Shown here: positions 40,434 to 49,161 of the stretch, piece after piece
Numbering within the stretch: position 1 is the stretch's first letter
How the letters are laid out: each line of letters begins with the position of its first letter
Assembly (NCBI RefSeq): GCF_019459225.1
Contig: NZ_JAIAZY010000018.1
Coordinates: 18,062 to 82,061 of the forward strand
Direction: 5' to 3'
Origin: Bacillus sp. IITD106
GTDB lineage: Bacteria; Bacillota; Bacilli; Bacillales; Bacillaceae_C
Length of the DNA stretch: 64,000 bases
The notes under the pieces: model-generated
The model's database searches: none
The model's input: only the letters and a program-made list of their open reading frames with translations
Told to the model about the DNA's origin: nothing
Program-made: the position numbers and the translations under genes

Positions 40434-40520
40434 GGCAGCCAGGCGATCATAGTTGCACAATAAACTTTAGACCCTTTGCTTTGCGTCCTACCCTTTCAGA
40501 TAGTTTGCCTTTATCTAGGA
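40434..40520 (-). promoter_or_regulatory. Cyclic di-GMP-I (GEMM) riboswitch
   Basis: On the minus strand the conserved GEMM-I elements occur in order: AAGGCAAAC, a hairpin CTATC/GGTAG capped by a GAAA tetraloop, GGACGCAAAGC, the tetraloop receptor GGTCTAAAG, and the closing GATCGCCTGGCTGCC. It is preceded by a sigma-A promoter and followed by two terminator hairpins, upstream of the 116-residue gene and a chemoreceptor. GEMM-I RNAs commonly control motility and chemotaxis genes. Whether this one is an on or off switch cannot be read by eye. Confidence 0.92.
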
Positions 40521-40541
40521 AATATAAACCATTACATTCGG

Positions 40542-40570
40542 ATTATAAAACAAATTTCAACAATATTCAA
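40542..40570 (-). promoter_or_regulatory. Promoter of the riboswitch-controlled operon
   Basis: TTGAAT (40570-40565), a 17-base spacer and TATAAT (40547-40542). Transcription would start just upstream of the aptamer. Confidence 0.75.
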
Positions 40571-40671
40571 CAAATACCTTTTATACCAGATGACATCTTG
40601 TAAAGATGGGTACTTTTTCCTATCATAGGTTTAAGCCGATTTTTGTCAAAAATATAGAAAGGAAGTGGAAA

Positions 40672-40779
40672 ATGTTTCTCAAACCACTACTCGAATCGAT
40701 GGAATTGTTAGTGTATAGGTTTTTAAATAGCCGTATGAATCTGGCATCTAACGAAAGGCACTTCACACCAAAATCATGA
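40672..40779 (+). CDS. Possible 35-residue small protein
   Basis: Plus-strand frame with ATG at 40672, a good AAAGGAAGTGG site upstream, and a plausible promoter TTGTAA-N17-TATCAT (40598-40626). It begins MFLKPLLESMELLVYRFLNS and ends HFTPKS. Its TGA overlaps the 3' end of btuD on the other strand. The start loosely recalls small Spo0E-like phosphatases, but no SQELD motif is present. It may be truncated or spurious. Confidence 0.4.
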   Translation: MFLKPLLESMELLVYRFLNSRMNLASNERHFTPKS

Positions 40780-42051
40780 TTCTTTTAATAGAACACCTGC
40801 TATCTCCCGCACGCCTTTTCGAATATGCTCGGCCAACACATTCCCGTCAACAGCATCACCTTTCTGAACGGAGGCAATGACGATTCCGCCTCCACTGCTT
40901 CTGCCTGCGACAAGTGCTCGCTCTTCGCTAGCCGCTACGATTCCTTGAAGGAACGTTTCGTCGGAAATGATTCCATTTACAAAAATGCAAAGATTGATAT
41001 CGTTATTCTTTTGCGCGGTAGATGCTATGATAAAAATGTCTTCATATGTTCCGAACTGTACCATCTCCGAACTTTTTGCGGGTATTGCGATTGCATCTTT
41101 CATTTCAAAAGGCTCATCGGAAAAATACATGATAAATCTTTCACACCACCCAATCCCAGCACCAACTGTGGATGAAGCCATTACTTTTAACGGCATAGGA
41201 GAACTCAACTCTGCATAATCTTCGGTTATCTTAAAAAATGACTCATCGATTTTAAGAGGGCTCACCTTGTCCTCGTCCGGGAGCAAAATCATTTGCGGTT
41301 TCGGGACTTTTGGATGCGACTGAATTTCAATATTTGTTTTGTACACTTCCCTAATGCGTTCACCTTGCAAAACATCGCCAGTGGTTCCGATTGCACTAAT
41401 TTGACCCTCATTTAGAAGCAGGAGTCGATCACAATAAAGACTGGCAAGATTCAAATCATGAAATATAGACACAACTGTCAAATCTTGTTCCCGTGTCCAT
41501 TTTTTCAATAAATCCAATAAATCCTTCTGAAAAGATAAATCCAAATGATTTGTCGGTTCGTCCAACAGAAGAATTTTCGGCTGCTGAGCCAGTGCTTGCG
41601 CAAGAAAGACACGTTGACGTTCTCCACCAGAAAGCTCATGCAACAGCTTTTCTTGAAAAATCTCGACTCCCGTTAATGCCATGGCTTCATCAATTATTTT
41701 TTCATCTTGAGCATCCATACGCCCGAGCCAGCCTCTTTGATGCGCATAACGACCTAGCGAAACGGTTTCTCGAACCGTATAGGCAAAAACTTCAGATGCC
41801 ACCTGAGGCAAAACGGCCGTTATTTTTGCTAATTCCTTAGCTGAATAGTTTCCAAGATCCTGCCCCTGAATAAAAATTTTTCCGTGATTAGGCGTAAGCA
41901 AACCACTAATCATTTTCAGTAAAGTTGTTTTTCCGCTCCCATTCGGGCCTAAAATACCGAATAGTTCTCCAGTCTCCACAGAAAACGACAAATCTTTTAA
42001 TACACTAAAACCGGGATAGCCTCCGTATAATCTGCTAACCTGAAGCATCAT
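40774..42051 (-). CDS. btuD: Cobalamin ABC transporter ATPase fused to CbiZ-like domain
   Basis: 425 residues. N-terminal ABC ATPase (about 1-250): Walker A GPNGSGKTT, signature LSGGERQR, Walker B ILLLDEP. C-terminal domain (about 275-425; MASSTVGAGIGWCERFIM, EERALVAGRSSGGG) resembles CbiZ adenosylcobinamide amidohydrolase, which trims imported corrinoids for re-synthesis. The same fusion is, as I recall, found in B. subtilis YvrA. It abuts btuC with no gap and belongs to the riboswitch-controlled btuFCD operon. Confidence 0.9.
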   Translation of the reverse strand: MMLQVSRLYGGYPGFSVLKDLSFSVETGELFGILGPNGSGKTTLLKMISGLLTPNHGKIFIQGQDLGNYSAKELAKITAVLPQVASEVFAYTVRETVSLGRYAHQRGWLGRMDAQDEKIIDEAMALTGVEIFQEKLLHELSGGERQRVFLAQALAQQPKILLLDEPTNHLDLSFQKDLLDLLKKWTREQDLTVVSIFHDLNLASLYCDRLLLLNEGQISAIGTTGDVLQGERIREVYKTNIEIQSHPKVPKPQMILLPDEDKVSPLKIDESFFKITEDYAELSSPMPLKVMASSTVGAGIGWCERFIMYFSDEPFEMKDAIAIPAKSSEMVQFGTYEDIFIIASTAQKNNDINLCIFVNGIISDETFLQGIVAASEERALVAGRSSGGGIVIASVQKGDAVDGNVLAEHIRKGVREIAGVLLKES

Positions 42052-43098
42052 CTATCCCCTTCTTTCCATTCGTCTTTTTACTAATATCGATGCAAAAGCA
42101 GGCGCTCCAATTAAGGCGGTGATGACTCCGATTGGGAGTTCTGCGGGTTGGATGATCGTACGCGCCACCAAATCGGCCAAAATTAAAAATCCCGCTCCGA
42201 CCAACATCGATAATGGCAGCAAATGTTTATGGTCAGGACCAGAGAGCAGCCTCACGAAATGCGGAATGACGAGTCCGACAAAGCCGATTGTTCCTGAAAC
42301 TGCAACAGCCGCACCAGTAAGTAAAGAGCCAGCTAATAATATCGCAAGCTTCCTTCTTTCTACATTGACGCCAAGATGTTTCGCGCGCTCCTCGCCAAAC
42401 GTCATCGCATTCAGTTCCCTAACATTCATCATGAGAATGAAGCCCCCAATAACAAAAAATGGCAAAATAAGCCGGACGTAACTCCAGCCGCGCATTGAGA
42501 CACTTCCAAGCAGCCAGCCAATAATTTGTCTTAATTCTTCTCCGGAAAGGGCAATCATTAAAGACAAAACAGCTCCTAAAAATGAGCTAAAGATGATACC
42601 CGTTAAAATAATTGTCTCCACTTTCATTGAAGGCTCTATGGTTCTAGCAAAAAATAAAACGAGGAAAATAGTGATGAAGGAAGCGGCTATGCTTATTAAC
42701 GGCAGAGTAAATAAACCTGCAAATGGCAGTGAGATTTGAAAAAATAACACTACGACCGCACCGACAGAAGCTCCAGATGAAACACCTAAAGTATAGGGGT
42801 CTGCGAGTGGATTTCGGAGCAGTCCTTGGAAAGCCGCTCCCGCAATAGCAAGAGAAGCTCCCACTAGACCTGCCAGCACAACACGAGGAAGGCGGATATT
42901 CATGACAATATTCGCCATGAGATCCGCCTCATTATTTTGATGTAATTGAAAAATAATCGTCACAATGTTTTTAAACGGCACTTGCACCGCTCCAATGGCA
43001 ATTCCTAAAAAAATGGCCAACACTAGAAATGCACAGGCACTTACATATGAAACTAATTTTTTACTTCCCGAAAACGTCCGGGTAAATGGCTTTTGCAA
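42052..43098 (-). CDS. btuC: Cobalamin ABC transporter permease
   Basis: FecCD/BtuC family permease of about 348 residues with some ten transmembrane helices. LRLPRVVLAGLVGASLAIAGAAFQ-type block (RLPRVVLAGL), NPLADPYTLGVSSGAS and GFVGLVIPHFVRLL are family signatures. The start is uncertain: the TTG at 43098 lies 38 bases inside btuF with GGAG almost adjacent. No in-frame ATG occurs before the first helix. Overlap implies coupling to btuF. Confidence 0.92.
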   Translation of the reverse strand: MQKPFTRTFSGSKKLVSYVSACAFLVLAIFLGIAIGAVQVPFKNIVTIIFQLHQNNEADLMANIVMNIRLPRVVLAGLVGASLAIAGAAFQGLLRNPLADPYTLGVSSGASVGAVVVLFFQISLPFAGLFTLPLISIAASFITIFLVLFFARTIEPSMKVETIILTGIIFSSFLGAVLSLMIALSGEELRQIIGWLLGSVSMRGWSYVRLILPFFVIGGFILMMNVRELNAMTFGEERAKHLGVNVERRKLAILLAGSLLTGAAVAVSGTIGFVGLVIPHFVRLLSGPDHKHLLPLSMLVGAGFLILADLVARTIIQPAELPIGVITALIGAPAFASILVKRRMERRG

Positions 43099-44047
43099 GC
43101 TCCTCTACTCCTTCAACAATGCGCGGACCTGAACGACTTACGAGGTCCTCATTTACTAAATAAACTTGATTATCTTTTACTGCCGTAATATCTTTCCATG
43201 CTGTACGTGCTTTAATCTCCTCAGCAGCATTTTCAACATAGCCGACAGTTGTAATAATCGTATCCGGATTCATTTCAACTACTGCTTCTTCATTAATTGG
43301 AATCCAACCTTCTTGATCACTCACTGCGTTTTTAGCGTTAATGGCTTCAAGCATTTCGTTCATAAACGTATTTTTACCCGTAGTATAAATCTCTGGTGCT
43401 GGCGAAACTTCTACAAATACTGTTTTTTGTTCTGAAATGGATTCGGCCTGCTTTTTAATATCATCCAAATTTGCTTTCATATCTTGAATTAGTTTTTCTG
43501 CTTCAGCTGTTTTTCCTGTTGCTTTTCCGACCATTTCGATGGATGCATATACCGCATCAAAACTTTGAGCATCATTCACGACAAGCACTGTAACTCCACT
43601 GTCTTTCAGCTGCTTTAGGCCCGCTTCCCAAAAAGCTACGACTGATCCATGGGCAAGAACAAGGTCAGGCTTTAACGAGATAATTTTTTCTACATTTAGA
43701 TCCATGCCTGCTACTTTTTCTTTTGCAGCTGTCTCTTCCGGATAATTATCATTTTCCGAAACGCCGACTACTGCATCCCCTTCGCCTAAAGCATAGACTA
43801 TCTCCGTATTACTTGGAATCAAAGAAACAATCTTTTCTGGTTTTTTCTCTATGACGACATCAGTATCAGTTGCGTCTTTTATTGTTACTGGAAAGGCTTC
43901 TTCCTTTTGATTCGTATTATCATCCGTCTGTTCCGAGACAGGCTGTTTGTTATTATCTTCATTTTTATTATTTCCTTCATTTCCACAAGCTGCTAAAAGT
44001 CCAAAAACAAGTAAAAATGCAGCAAATAAACCATATAACTTTTTCAT
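43061..44047 (-). CDS. btuF: Cobalamin-binding lipoprotein
   Basis: 328-residue extracytoplasmic binding protein. Lipoprotein signal with lipobox LAAC (Cys at residue 21), a charged Asn/Glu/Lys linker, then a class III binding fold of the BtuF/FhuD type (KPEKIVSLIPSNTEIVYALG, LVLAHGSVVAFW). First gene of the btuFCD operon downstream of a cobalamin riboswitch, which fixes the substrate as corrinoid. Confidence 0.93.
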   Translation of the reverse strand: MKKLYGLFAAFLLVFGLLAACGNEGNNKNEDNNKQPVSEQTDDNTNQKEEAFPVTIKDATDTDVVIEKKPEKIVSLIPSNTEIVYALGEGDAVVGVSENDNYPEETAAKEKVAGMDLNVEKIISLKPDLVLAHGSVVAFWEAGLKQLKDSGVTVLVVNDAQSFDAVYASIEMVGKATGKTAEAEKLIQDMKANLDDIKKQAESISEQKTVFVEVSPAPEIYTTGKNTFMNEMLEAINAKNAVSDQEGWIPINEEAVVEMNPDTIITTVGYVENAAEEIKARTAWKDITAVKDNQVYLVNEDLVSRSGPRIVEGVEELAKAIYPDVFGK

Positions 44048-44103
44048 TTTTATGTTCCCCCTGAAAGTTTTACTAAGCTAATTAAATATGTAAATTGTCA
44101 AGT

Positions 44104-44136
44104 AAAATAAAAAAACATCCCCAGAACATGGAGATG
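44104..44136 (-). terminator. Expression-platform terminator of the btu operon
   Basis: Stem CATCTCC/GGGGATG with a seven-base loop followed by TTTTTTTATTTT on the minus strand, between the cobalamin aptamer and btuF. Aptamer occupancy would favour this hairpin. Confidence 0.85.
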
Positions 44137-44194
44137 TGCGTCAACAATTAATAAACTTGCTTCTTCTCCACCTCCCTATCCTCGTAGGTTTATT

Positions 44195-44357
44195 GGTGCT
44201 ATGGTATCGGCAGGTCTCCTGGCTTTTGATCATCGCATACTGCTCCTTCCCATGCCCAAGGCACAGTGGTTTACGCAGCAAGCTCCCAATTACAGTGGCG
44301 GGACCGCGTTGGATTTTAACCAACTTCCCTTTTCAGCTTCCCTATAAAGAAAGCACC
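44195..44357 (-). promoter_or_regulatory. Cobalamin riboswitch
   Basis: The B12 box AGCCAGGAGACCTGCC (minus strand, near 44225-44210), the upstream core GGTTAAAATCC...CGGTCCCGCCACTGTAA, and a closing P1 stem GGTGCT/AGCACC (44357-44352 with 44200-44195) are all present. It lies upstream of btuF with a terminator between, so high adenosylcobalamin should shut off the transporter. Confidence 0.95.
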
Positions 44358-44491
44358 GATATCCAAGCTATGTAGTTTTAAGATTCCCCATTGATTATAC
44401 ATCTTTTTTACTAATCCTACATCTTTTTTATTCAGTTCTGGTCATAATAATGAAGTATATGACTTGTGATTTTAATTTTGGAGGTTTGAAA

Positions 44492-45694
44492 ATGGGATGG
44501 TTCATAGGCATCTTACTCGTTATAGTCGTAGTCATTATATGGTGCTATTCCGATTTTCACCTCGGTTCTTATTTGCATAAAAAGCGCTGGAAAAAACGTT
44601 CTTATCCACTGAGAAAAGGTCATCTTCAATTAATAACAAATGGACCAGATTTATTTGAGACATACTTTAAAGACTTGCGAGGAGCTAAATCTAGCATACA
44701 TATTTTATTTTATATCGTAAAAAACGACCGTTTTAGCCAAATATTTTGGGACGTATTAATAGAAAAAGCACAGGAAGGAGTAAAAGTTCGCTTGCTCCTT
44801 GACTGGTTAGGCAGCCGCCAGGTTCGAAAAGAATGGATCGAAAAAGCGCGAAGCTGCGGTATGGAAATTAGTTTTTGCCATATTCCTCGTTTGCCATTTC
44901 TAATCTTTACATTGCAGCAAAGAAACCACCGAAAAATTACGATTATCGATAATCGTATCGGTTATTTAGGTGGATACAATATTGGCAAGGAATATATTGA
45001 TTTGGAGCCGAAGCTATCGCCTTGGCGAGATTATCATATTCGGTTGAGGGGTGAAGGAATTTCAGATCTACAGAATGAATTCTTGGTCGATTGGGTGCGA
45101 GCTACCAAAAAGGAAGTTCCGGAATTTGAGGATAACTTTGTTGATAATGAGGATTTCCAGATGCTGCATCGATTTTATCCATCAGAAGGAATTGGTGTGG
45201 AACATCATCTTCTCAAACTGATTGGTGGAGCGAAAAATTCTCTTATGATTGGAACCCCATATTTTATCCCCACTGATGCAATCATGGACTCAATCGAAGC
45301 CGCATTAAAAAGAGGCATTTCCCTTACAGTTCTAGTGCCAGAAACGGCTGATCATCCAATTGTGAAGGAAGCTTCATTTCCTTCTTTGCGTAGGTTGCTT
45401 GTGGGAGGTGGACAAGTCTACCAATTTGAAAAAGGTTTTTTCCACGCGAAAGTGATCATTGTAGATGGAGAAATTTGTGATATTGGAACTGCCAATTTTG
45501 ACCGAAGAAGCATTTTATTAAATCATGAAATGAATTGCTATGTATACGATAAAAATTTTATTACAGATGTTGAACATGCCTTAAAAGAGGATATTAGCCA
45601 TTCTCGCCAGCTTACGTTGGAAACATTGAATAATGTTAGCTTCGGCATCAAGTTGAAGGAAATTCTGGGGTGGATGATTAAGGGGTTGTTGTAG
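44492..45694 (+). CDS. cls: Cardiolipin synthase family phospholipase D protein (YwjE type)
   Basis: 400 residues from the ATG at 44492, which has GGAGG seven bases upstream (the frame opens at 44450). One N-terminal membrane helix (3-20), then two phospholipase-D domains, each with an HxKxxxxD motif: HRKITIID near residue 150 and HAKVIIVD near 312. It joins phosphatidylglycerol molecules into cardiolipin. Having one rather than two N-terminal helices fits the YwjE/ClsB subgroup. It lies divergent to the btu riboswitch. Confidence 0.9.
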   Translation: MGWFIGILLVIVVVIIWCYSDFHLGSYLHKKRWKKRSYPLRKGHLQLITNGPDLFETYFKDLRGAKSSIHILFYIVKNDRFSQIFWDVLIEKAQEGVKVRLLLDWLGSRQVRKEWIEKARSCGMEISFCHIPRLPFLIFTLQQRNHRKITIIDNRIGYLGGYNIGKEYIDLEPKLSPWRDYHIRLRGEGISDLQNEFLVDWVRATKKEVPEFEDNFVDNEDFQMLHRFYPSEGIGVEHHLLKLIGGAKNSLMIGTPYFIPTDAIMDSIEAALKRGISLTVLVPETADHPIVKEASFPSLRRLLVGGGQVYQFEKGFFHAKVIIVDGEICDIGTANFDRRSILLNHEMNCYVYDKNFITDVEHALKEDISHSRQLTLETLNNVSFGIKLKEILGWMIKGLL

Positions 45695-45729
45695 AAAGGC
45701 GCCTCTTTTTATAAGAGACACCTTTCTAC
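45691..45729. terminator. Convergent hairpin between cls and argS
   Basis: GTAGAAAGG/CCTTTCTAC outer stem and CTCTTTTTATAAGAG inner stem. The cls TAG stop lies in the first arm. No long T-run follows on either side, but the position between convergent genes suggests a shared terminator. Confidence 0.6.
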
Positions 45730-45731
45730 AC

Positions 45732-47402
45732 TTACATTTTCTCCGGTGCGGATACCCCAACTAATGCGAGAGCATTTTTCAACGTAATTTGCACTGATTT
45801 TACTAAAGCTAATCTTGCTTTTGTTTCTTCCGGGTTTTCTTCATTCAATACTTTTTCAGCATTGTAAAAACTATGGAAGAATGATGCTAGTTCAAAAATA
45901 TAATGAGTAATTCGATGTGGAATCCGTTTCTCTGCGGCATCTGCAACGATTTGCGGGAACTCGCCAATTTTTTTCAATAAGTCCACGGATTTTTCGCTCG
46001 TCAAGACGGAAAGGTCTGCTTCTCCGTCAACGGAAAATCCTTTTTCCTCTGCGGAACGAAGGATGCTCCAAATTCGCGCATGGGCGTATTGAGCGTAGTA
46101 CACAGGGTTCTCGTTCGATTCGGAAACGGCTAAGTCCAAGTCAAAGTCCATATGAGTATCTGAGCTTCTCATCGCAAAGAAATAGCGTACGGCATCCAGG
46201 CCAACTTCTTCAATCAATTCACGCATCGTGACTGCCTTTCCAGTCCGCTTGCTCATCTTCATTTTCTCGCCATCTTTATATAGATGAACGAGTTGGATGA
46301 TTTCAACTTCAAGTCGCTCACGTTCGTAGCCTAACGCCTCGATAGCAGCTTTCATACGTGGAATATAACCGTGATGATCGGCACCCCAAATGTTAATGAG
46401 CTTATCAAAACCGCGAGCCAGTTTATCTAAGTGATACGCAATATCCGGCGTTAAGTATGTGTACGTTCCATCATTTTTAATGAGGACACGATCTTTGTCA
46501 TCGCCAAACGTTGTCGATCTAAACCAAGTCGCTCCGTCCTGCTCATATATATGACCTCTTTCACGAAGCTGTTCAAGGGCTGGCTGGATTTTATTGTTTT
46601 CATATAATGATGTTTCTGAATACCATACGTCGAAATGCACTCGGAAGTTTTCTAGATCCTTTTTTAACTTTTCTAATTCATATTCCAACCCGTATTTACG
46701 GAAAAAATCAAAGCGAGTTTTTTCATCAACATTGACGTATTTATCTCCGAATTCTTCAGCAAGTTTTTGACCAATGCCAATAATATCTTGTCCATGATAG
46801 CCATCTTCCGGCATCTTTTTATCAAGTCCTAATGCTTGAAAATAACGAGCTTCAACAGATAAAGCTAAATTATGAATTTGATTTCCGGCATCGTTTATAT
46901 AAAATTCACGTGATACGTCATATCCTGCTTTATCAAGAATATTGCATAACGAATCACCGACTGCCGCCCCTCGAGCATGTCCAAGGTGAAGGTCACCAGT
47001 AGGATTCGCAGATACGAACTCAACTTGGATTTTTTCACCGTTCCCAGCATTTGAACGACCGTACTCAGAACCTTGTTCAAGAACAGTATAAATAATATCC
47101 GTTAAATAGCTATTATCCATGTAAAAATTAATAAAGCCCGGTCCAGCGATTTCTATTTTTTCGATTGAAGCCTTTGAACGATCAAAATGTGCCTGAATTT
47201 GCTCAGCTATCGCACGTGGTGCTTTTTTTGCAACACGAGCAAGCTGCATCGCCATATTGGTAGAATAATCACCATGTGCTTTATCCTTCGGTGTTTCGAG
47301 GATCACTTCAGGAAGCTGAGCTTCAGTCGCAAGCTCTGCTTTTAAGACAGCGGCTTTAATTTCCTGCTTTAATTTTTCTTGAATTTGTTCAACAATATTC
47401 AT
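45732..47402 (-). CDS. argS: Arginyl-tRNA synthetase
   Basis: Class I synthetase, 556 residues. N-terminal Add1 domain, HIGH-type motif [15 protein letters not shown] near residue 130, KMSK signature [12 protein letters not shown] near 365, and the C-terminal DALR anticodon-binding domain. It overlaps ywiB by four bases (ATGA). No T-box leader was seen. Confidence 0.97.
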   Translation of the reverse strand: MNIVEQIQEKLKQEIKAAVLKAELATEAQLPEVILETPKDKAHGDYSTNMAMQLARVAKKAPRAIAEQIQAHFDRSKASIEKIEIAGPGFINFYMDNSYLTDIIYTVLEQGSEYGRSNAGNGEKIQVEFVSANPTGDLHLGHARGAAVGDSLCNILDKAGYDVSREFYINDAGNQIHNLALSVEARYFQALGLDKKMPEDGYHGQDIIGIGQKLAEEFGDKYVNVDEKTRFDFFRKYGLEYELEKLKKDLENFRVHFDVWYSETSLYENNKIQPALEQLRERGHIYEQDGATWFRSTTFGDDKDRVLIKNDGTYTYLTPDIAYHLDKLARGFDKLINIWGADHHGYIPRMKAAIEALGYERERLEVEIIQLVHLYKDGEKMKMSKRTGKAVTMRELIEEVGLDAVRYFFAMRSSDTHMDFDLDLAVSESNENPVYYAQYAHARIWSILRSAEEKGFSVDGEADLSVLTSEKSVDLLKKIGEFPQIVADAAEKRIPHRITHYIFELASFFHSFYNAEKVLNEENPEETKARLALVKSVQITLKNALALVGVSAPEKM

Positions 47403-47818
47403 AGCTTGTCCTCCTCATATTCAAGGTCCATTTCGTAATAGCCAGCGAGCGTACCTTGCATCGTTAAATCATAAGCTAAACTTAATTTTCCATTTTCATG
47501 ACTCATCTTTTTCGTGTCTGTCATTAAGAAAATCGTTCCCAATGTACTTTCATGTGTGCCATGTTTTTGCTCTGACAGACTGAAGCTCAACCGCATTTTA
47601 AGTAGACCACTTCGTAAAATAGTCGCTTCATCTTGCAAAATTTTAACAACCGTATGGATGGTGCCTTCTTCTTGAATCTCATCATATTTTAAATAAATTG
47701 TCTTCCCCTTCTGATAACGAGTACCAAAAACGGTCAATTCATATGTCTCAATCTCATCATCGATCCTCACTCTTGTCGTGAGTTGGATTTTGACTGGGGT
47801 TTGTGTATCCACGGTCAA
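47399..47818 (-). CDS. ywiB: DUF1934 family protein YwiB
   Basis: 139-residue beta-rich protein of the DUF1934 family (calycin-like barrel), function unknown. [36 protein letters not shown] and [21 protein letters not shown] are typical. It overlaps the argS start, so co-translated. The ywiB-argS pair is conserved in Bacillus. Confidence 0.9.
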   Translation of the reverse strand: MTVDTQTPVKIQLTTRVRIDDEIETYELTVFGTRYQKGKTIYLKYDEIQEEGTIHTVVKILQDEATILRSGLLKMRLSFSLSEQKHGTHESTLGTIFLMTDTKKMSHENGKLSLAYDLTMQGTLAGYYEMDLEYEEDKL

Positions 47819-47969
47819 AAAACCACCTTTATCTATAGTTAACCTTTATATTATAGGAAACTTTTATGCGGAAGTCTATTTTGGTTCTATAAAAATAAAG
47901 GATTTCCTTTATTAATGAATGGCGAAGGGATATAATGGAAACGACAAAATTCGATCATAGGGGATTCAT

Positions 47970-49076
47970 ATGTTTTTAGGAATGGCAATTAATTTTTGTA
48001 TTTTGTTTACATTTAGCTTTCTCTCTTACTGGCCCTTTCAAAATAGGGCCCGTTTTCATATACCTTTTCCAGCCTTACATCCGTATTTAATTGGGTTAAT
48101 TGGTGGTGTGACTGGGCTCATATTAATGGAAACTGCCGTTTCTATTACAGATAAAGTTATGGTGGACGCTCGTCTAGTTGTTATCGTTCTTTCAGGTATA
48201 TTTGGAGGACCTATTGCACCTTTGGTTAGTGGCTTGATTATTGGTGGAGCACGTATTTTTATAACAGGAGTCACTTCGTCATCCATTATTGCTGGAACAG
48301 GGACCATCATTGGAGGCTTAGTTATTTCTGTTTTTACAATGAAAAAACGAATGACGTTTCGAAATGCTCGGTTTTATTTTTATTACTTTTTAATCCAGAC
48401 GGTCATTATACTCGCTTATTTAATGGACTTTTCCTGGACAGTTGCCGCTCAAATCTTTTATTTTATTGCTTTTTCATTTCTATCATTCTTTACTGTTCTA
48501 TTTATTTTAAGAGAATTAAAAATTCACTTTACAAAAGTAAGTTTAGCGGAAAAATTAGCTGAAACTGACTTTTTAACAGGGCTTTATAATAATAGGATGT
48601 TTCAGAAAGTGACAGAATCTATTACGAAAAATACTGATGCTCCTTTTTCACTCCTTCTACTGGATATTGATCACTTTAAAAGAGTGAATGATACATATGG
48701 ACATCCGATTGGTGATGAAGTGCTTCGCGAGCTGGCTTCAAGGTTGAGAAGAGCTTCACACAGCTATGAGGGGATTGTCTCACGGAATGGGGGAGAAGAA
48801 TTTTCAGTGATTCTTCCTAACGCCGCAAAAGAAACGGGAATGGAAGTGGCTGAAATCATTCGTTCTGCGGTGGATAGCGTTCCGTTTAAAACTTCGAATG
48901 GGTTAGATCTTAGCATAACCATTTCGATTGGAGTAAGTACTTTCCCTGACAATGGCGATGAAATACAAAAGCTATTTAATCAGTCTGACATTGCCTTATA
49001 TCATGCAAAAAATACTGGCCGGAATAAAGTGGTACATATTGATGAAACGGAAAAGACTGCCCGAGAATCAGTTTAA
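47970..49076 (+). CDS. Membrane diguanylate cyclase (5TMR-LYT plus GGDEF)
   Basis: 368 residues. About six transmembrane helices form a 5TM-5TMR_LYT sensor (1-185), followed by a GGDEF domain (about 195-360). The active-site motif is GGEEF at 274-278, which is catalytically competent in known cyclases. The inhibitory RxxD site is replaced by SYEG (265-268), so product feedback is probably absent. It could supply the c-di-GMP read by the riboswitch at 40434-40520. The terminator stem starts inside the final codons. Confidence 0.93.
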   Translation: MFLGMAINFCILFTFSFLSYWPFQNRARFHIPFPALHPYLIGLIGGVTGLILMETAVSITDKVMVDARLVVIVLSGIFGGPIAPLVSGLIIGGARIFITGVTSSSIIAGTGTIIGGLVISVFTMKKRMTFRNARFYFYYFLIQTVIILAYLMDFSWTVAAQIFYFIAFSFLSFFTVLFILRELKIHFTKVSLAEKLAETDFLTGLYNNRMFQKVTESITKNTDAPFSLLLLDIDHFKRVNDTYGHPIGDEVLRELASRLRRASHSYEGIVSRNGGEEFSVILPNAAKETGMEVAEIIRSAVDSVPFKTSNGLDLSITISIGVSTFPDNGDEIQKLFNQSDIALYHAKNTGRNKVVHIDETEKTARESV

Positions 49077-49100
49077 AGCTGATCTCGGGTAGTCTTTTTT
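49055..49100 (+). terminator. Terminator overlapping the end of the GGDEF gene
   Basis: A stem of about 16 bp (GACTGCCCGAGAATCAG with CTGATCTCGGGTAGTC) is followed by TTTTTT. The 5' arm is coding sequence and the TAA stop lies in the loop. A short GGCGCC repeat scrap (49128-49160) follows. Confidence 0.9.
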
Positions 49101-49161
49101 GTCGGTTCAAGTTGCCTTATGCTTTTCATTATCCAGCTTCAGGCGCCTTATGCTTTTCTTA

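Noticed and set aside
42052..43098. Frameshift between btuF and btuC
   Set aside because: The 38-base overlap first looked like a frame error, but both proteins are full length with normal ends, so it is simply an overlapping start.
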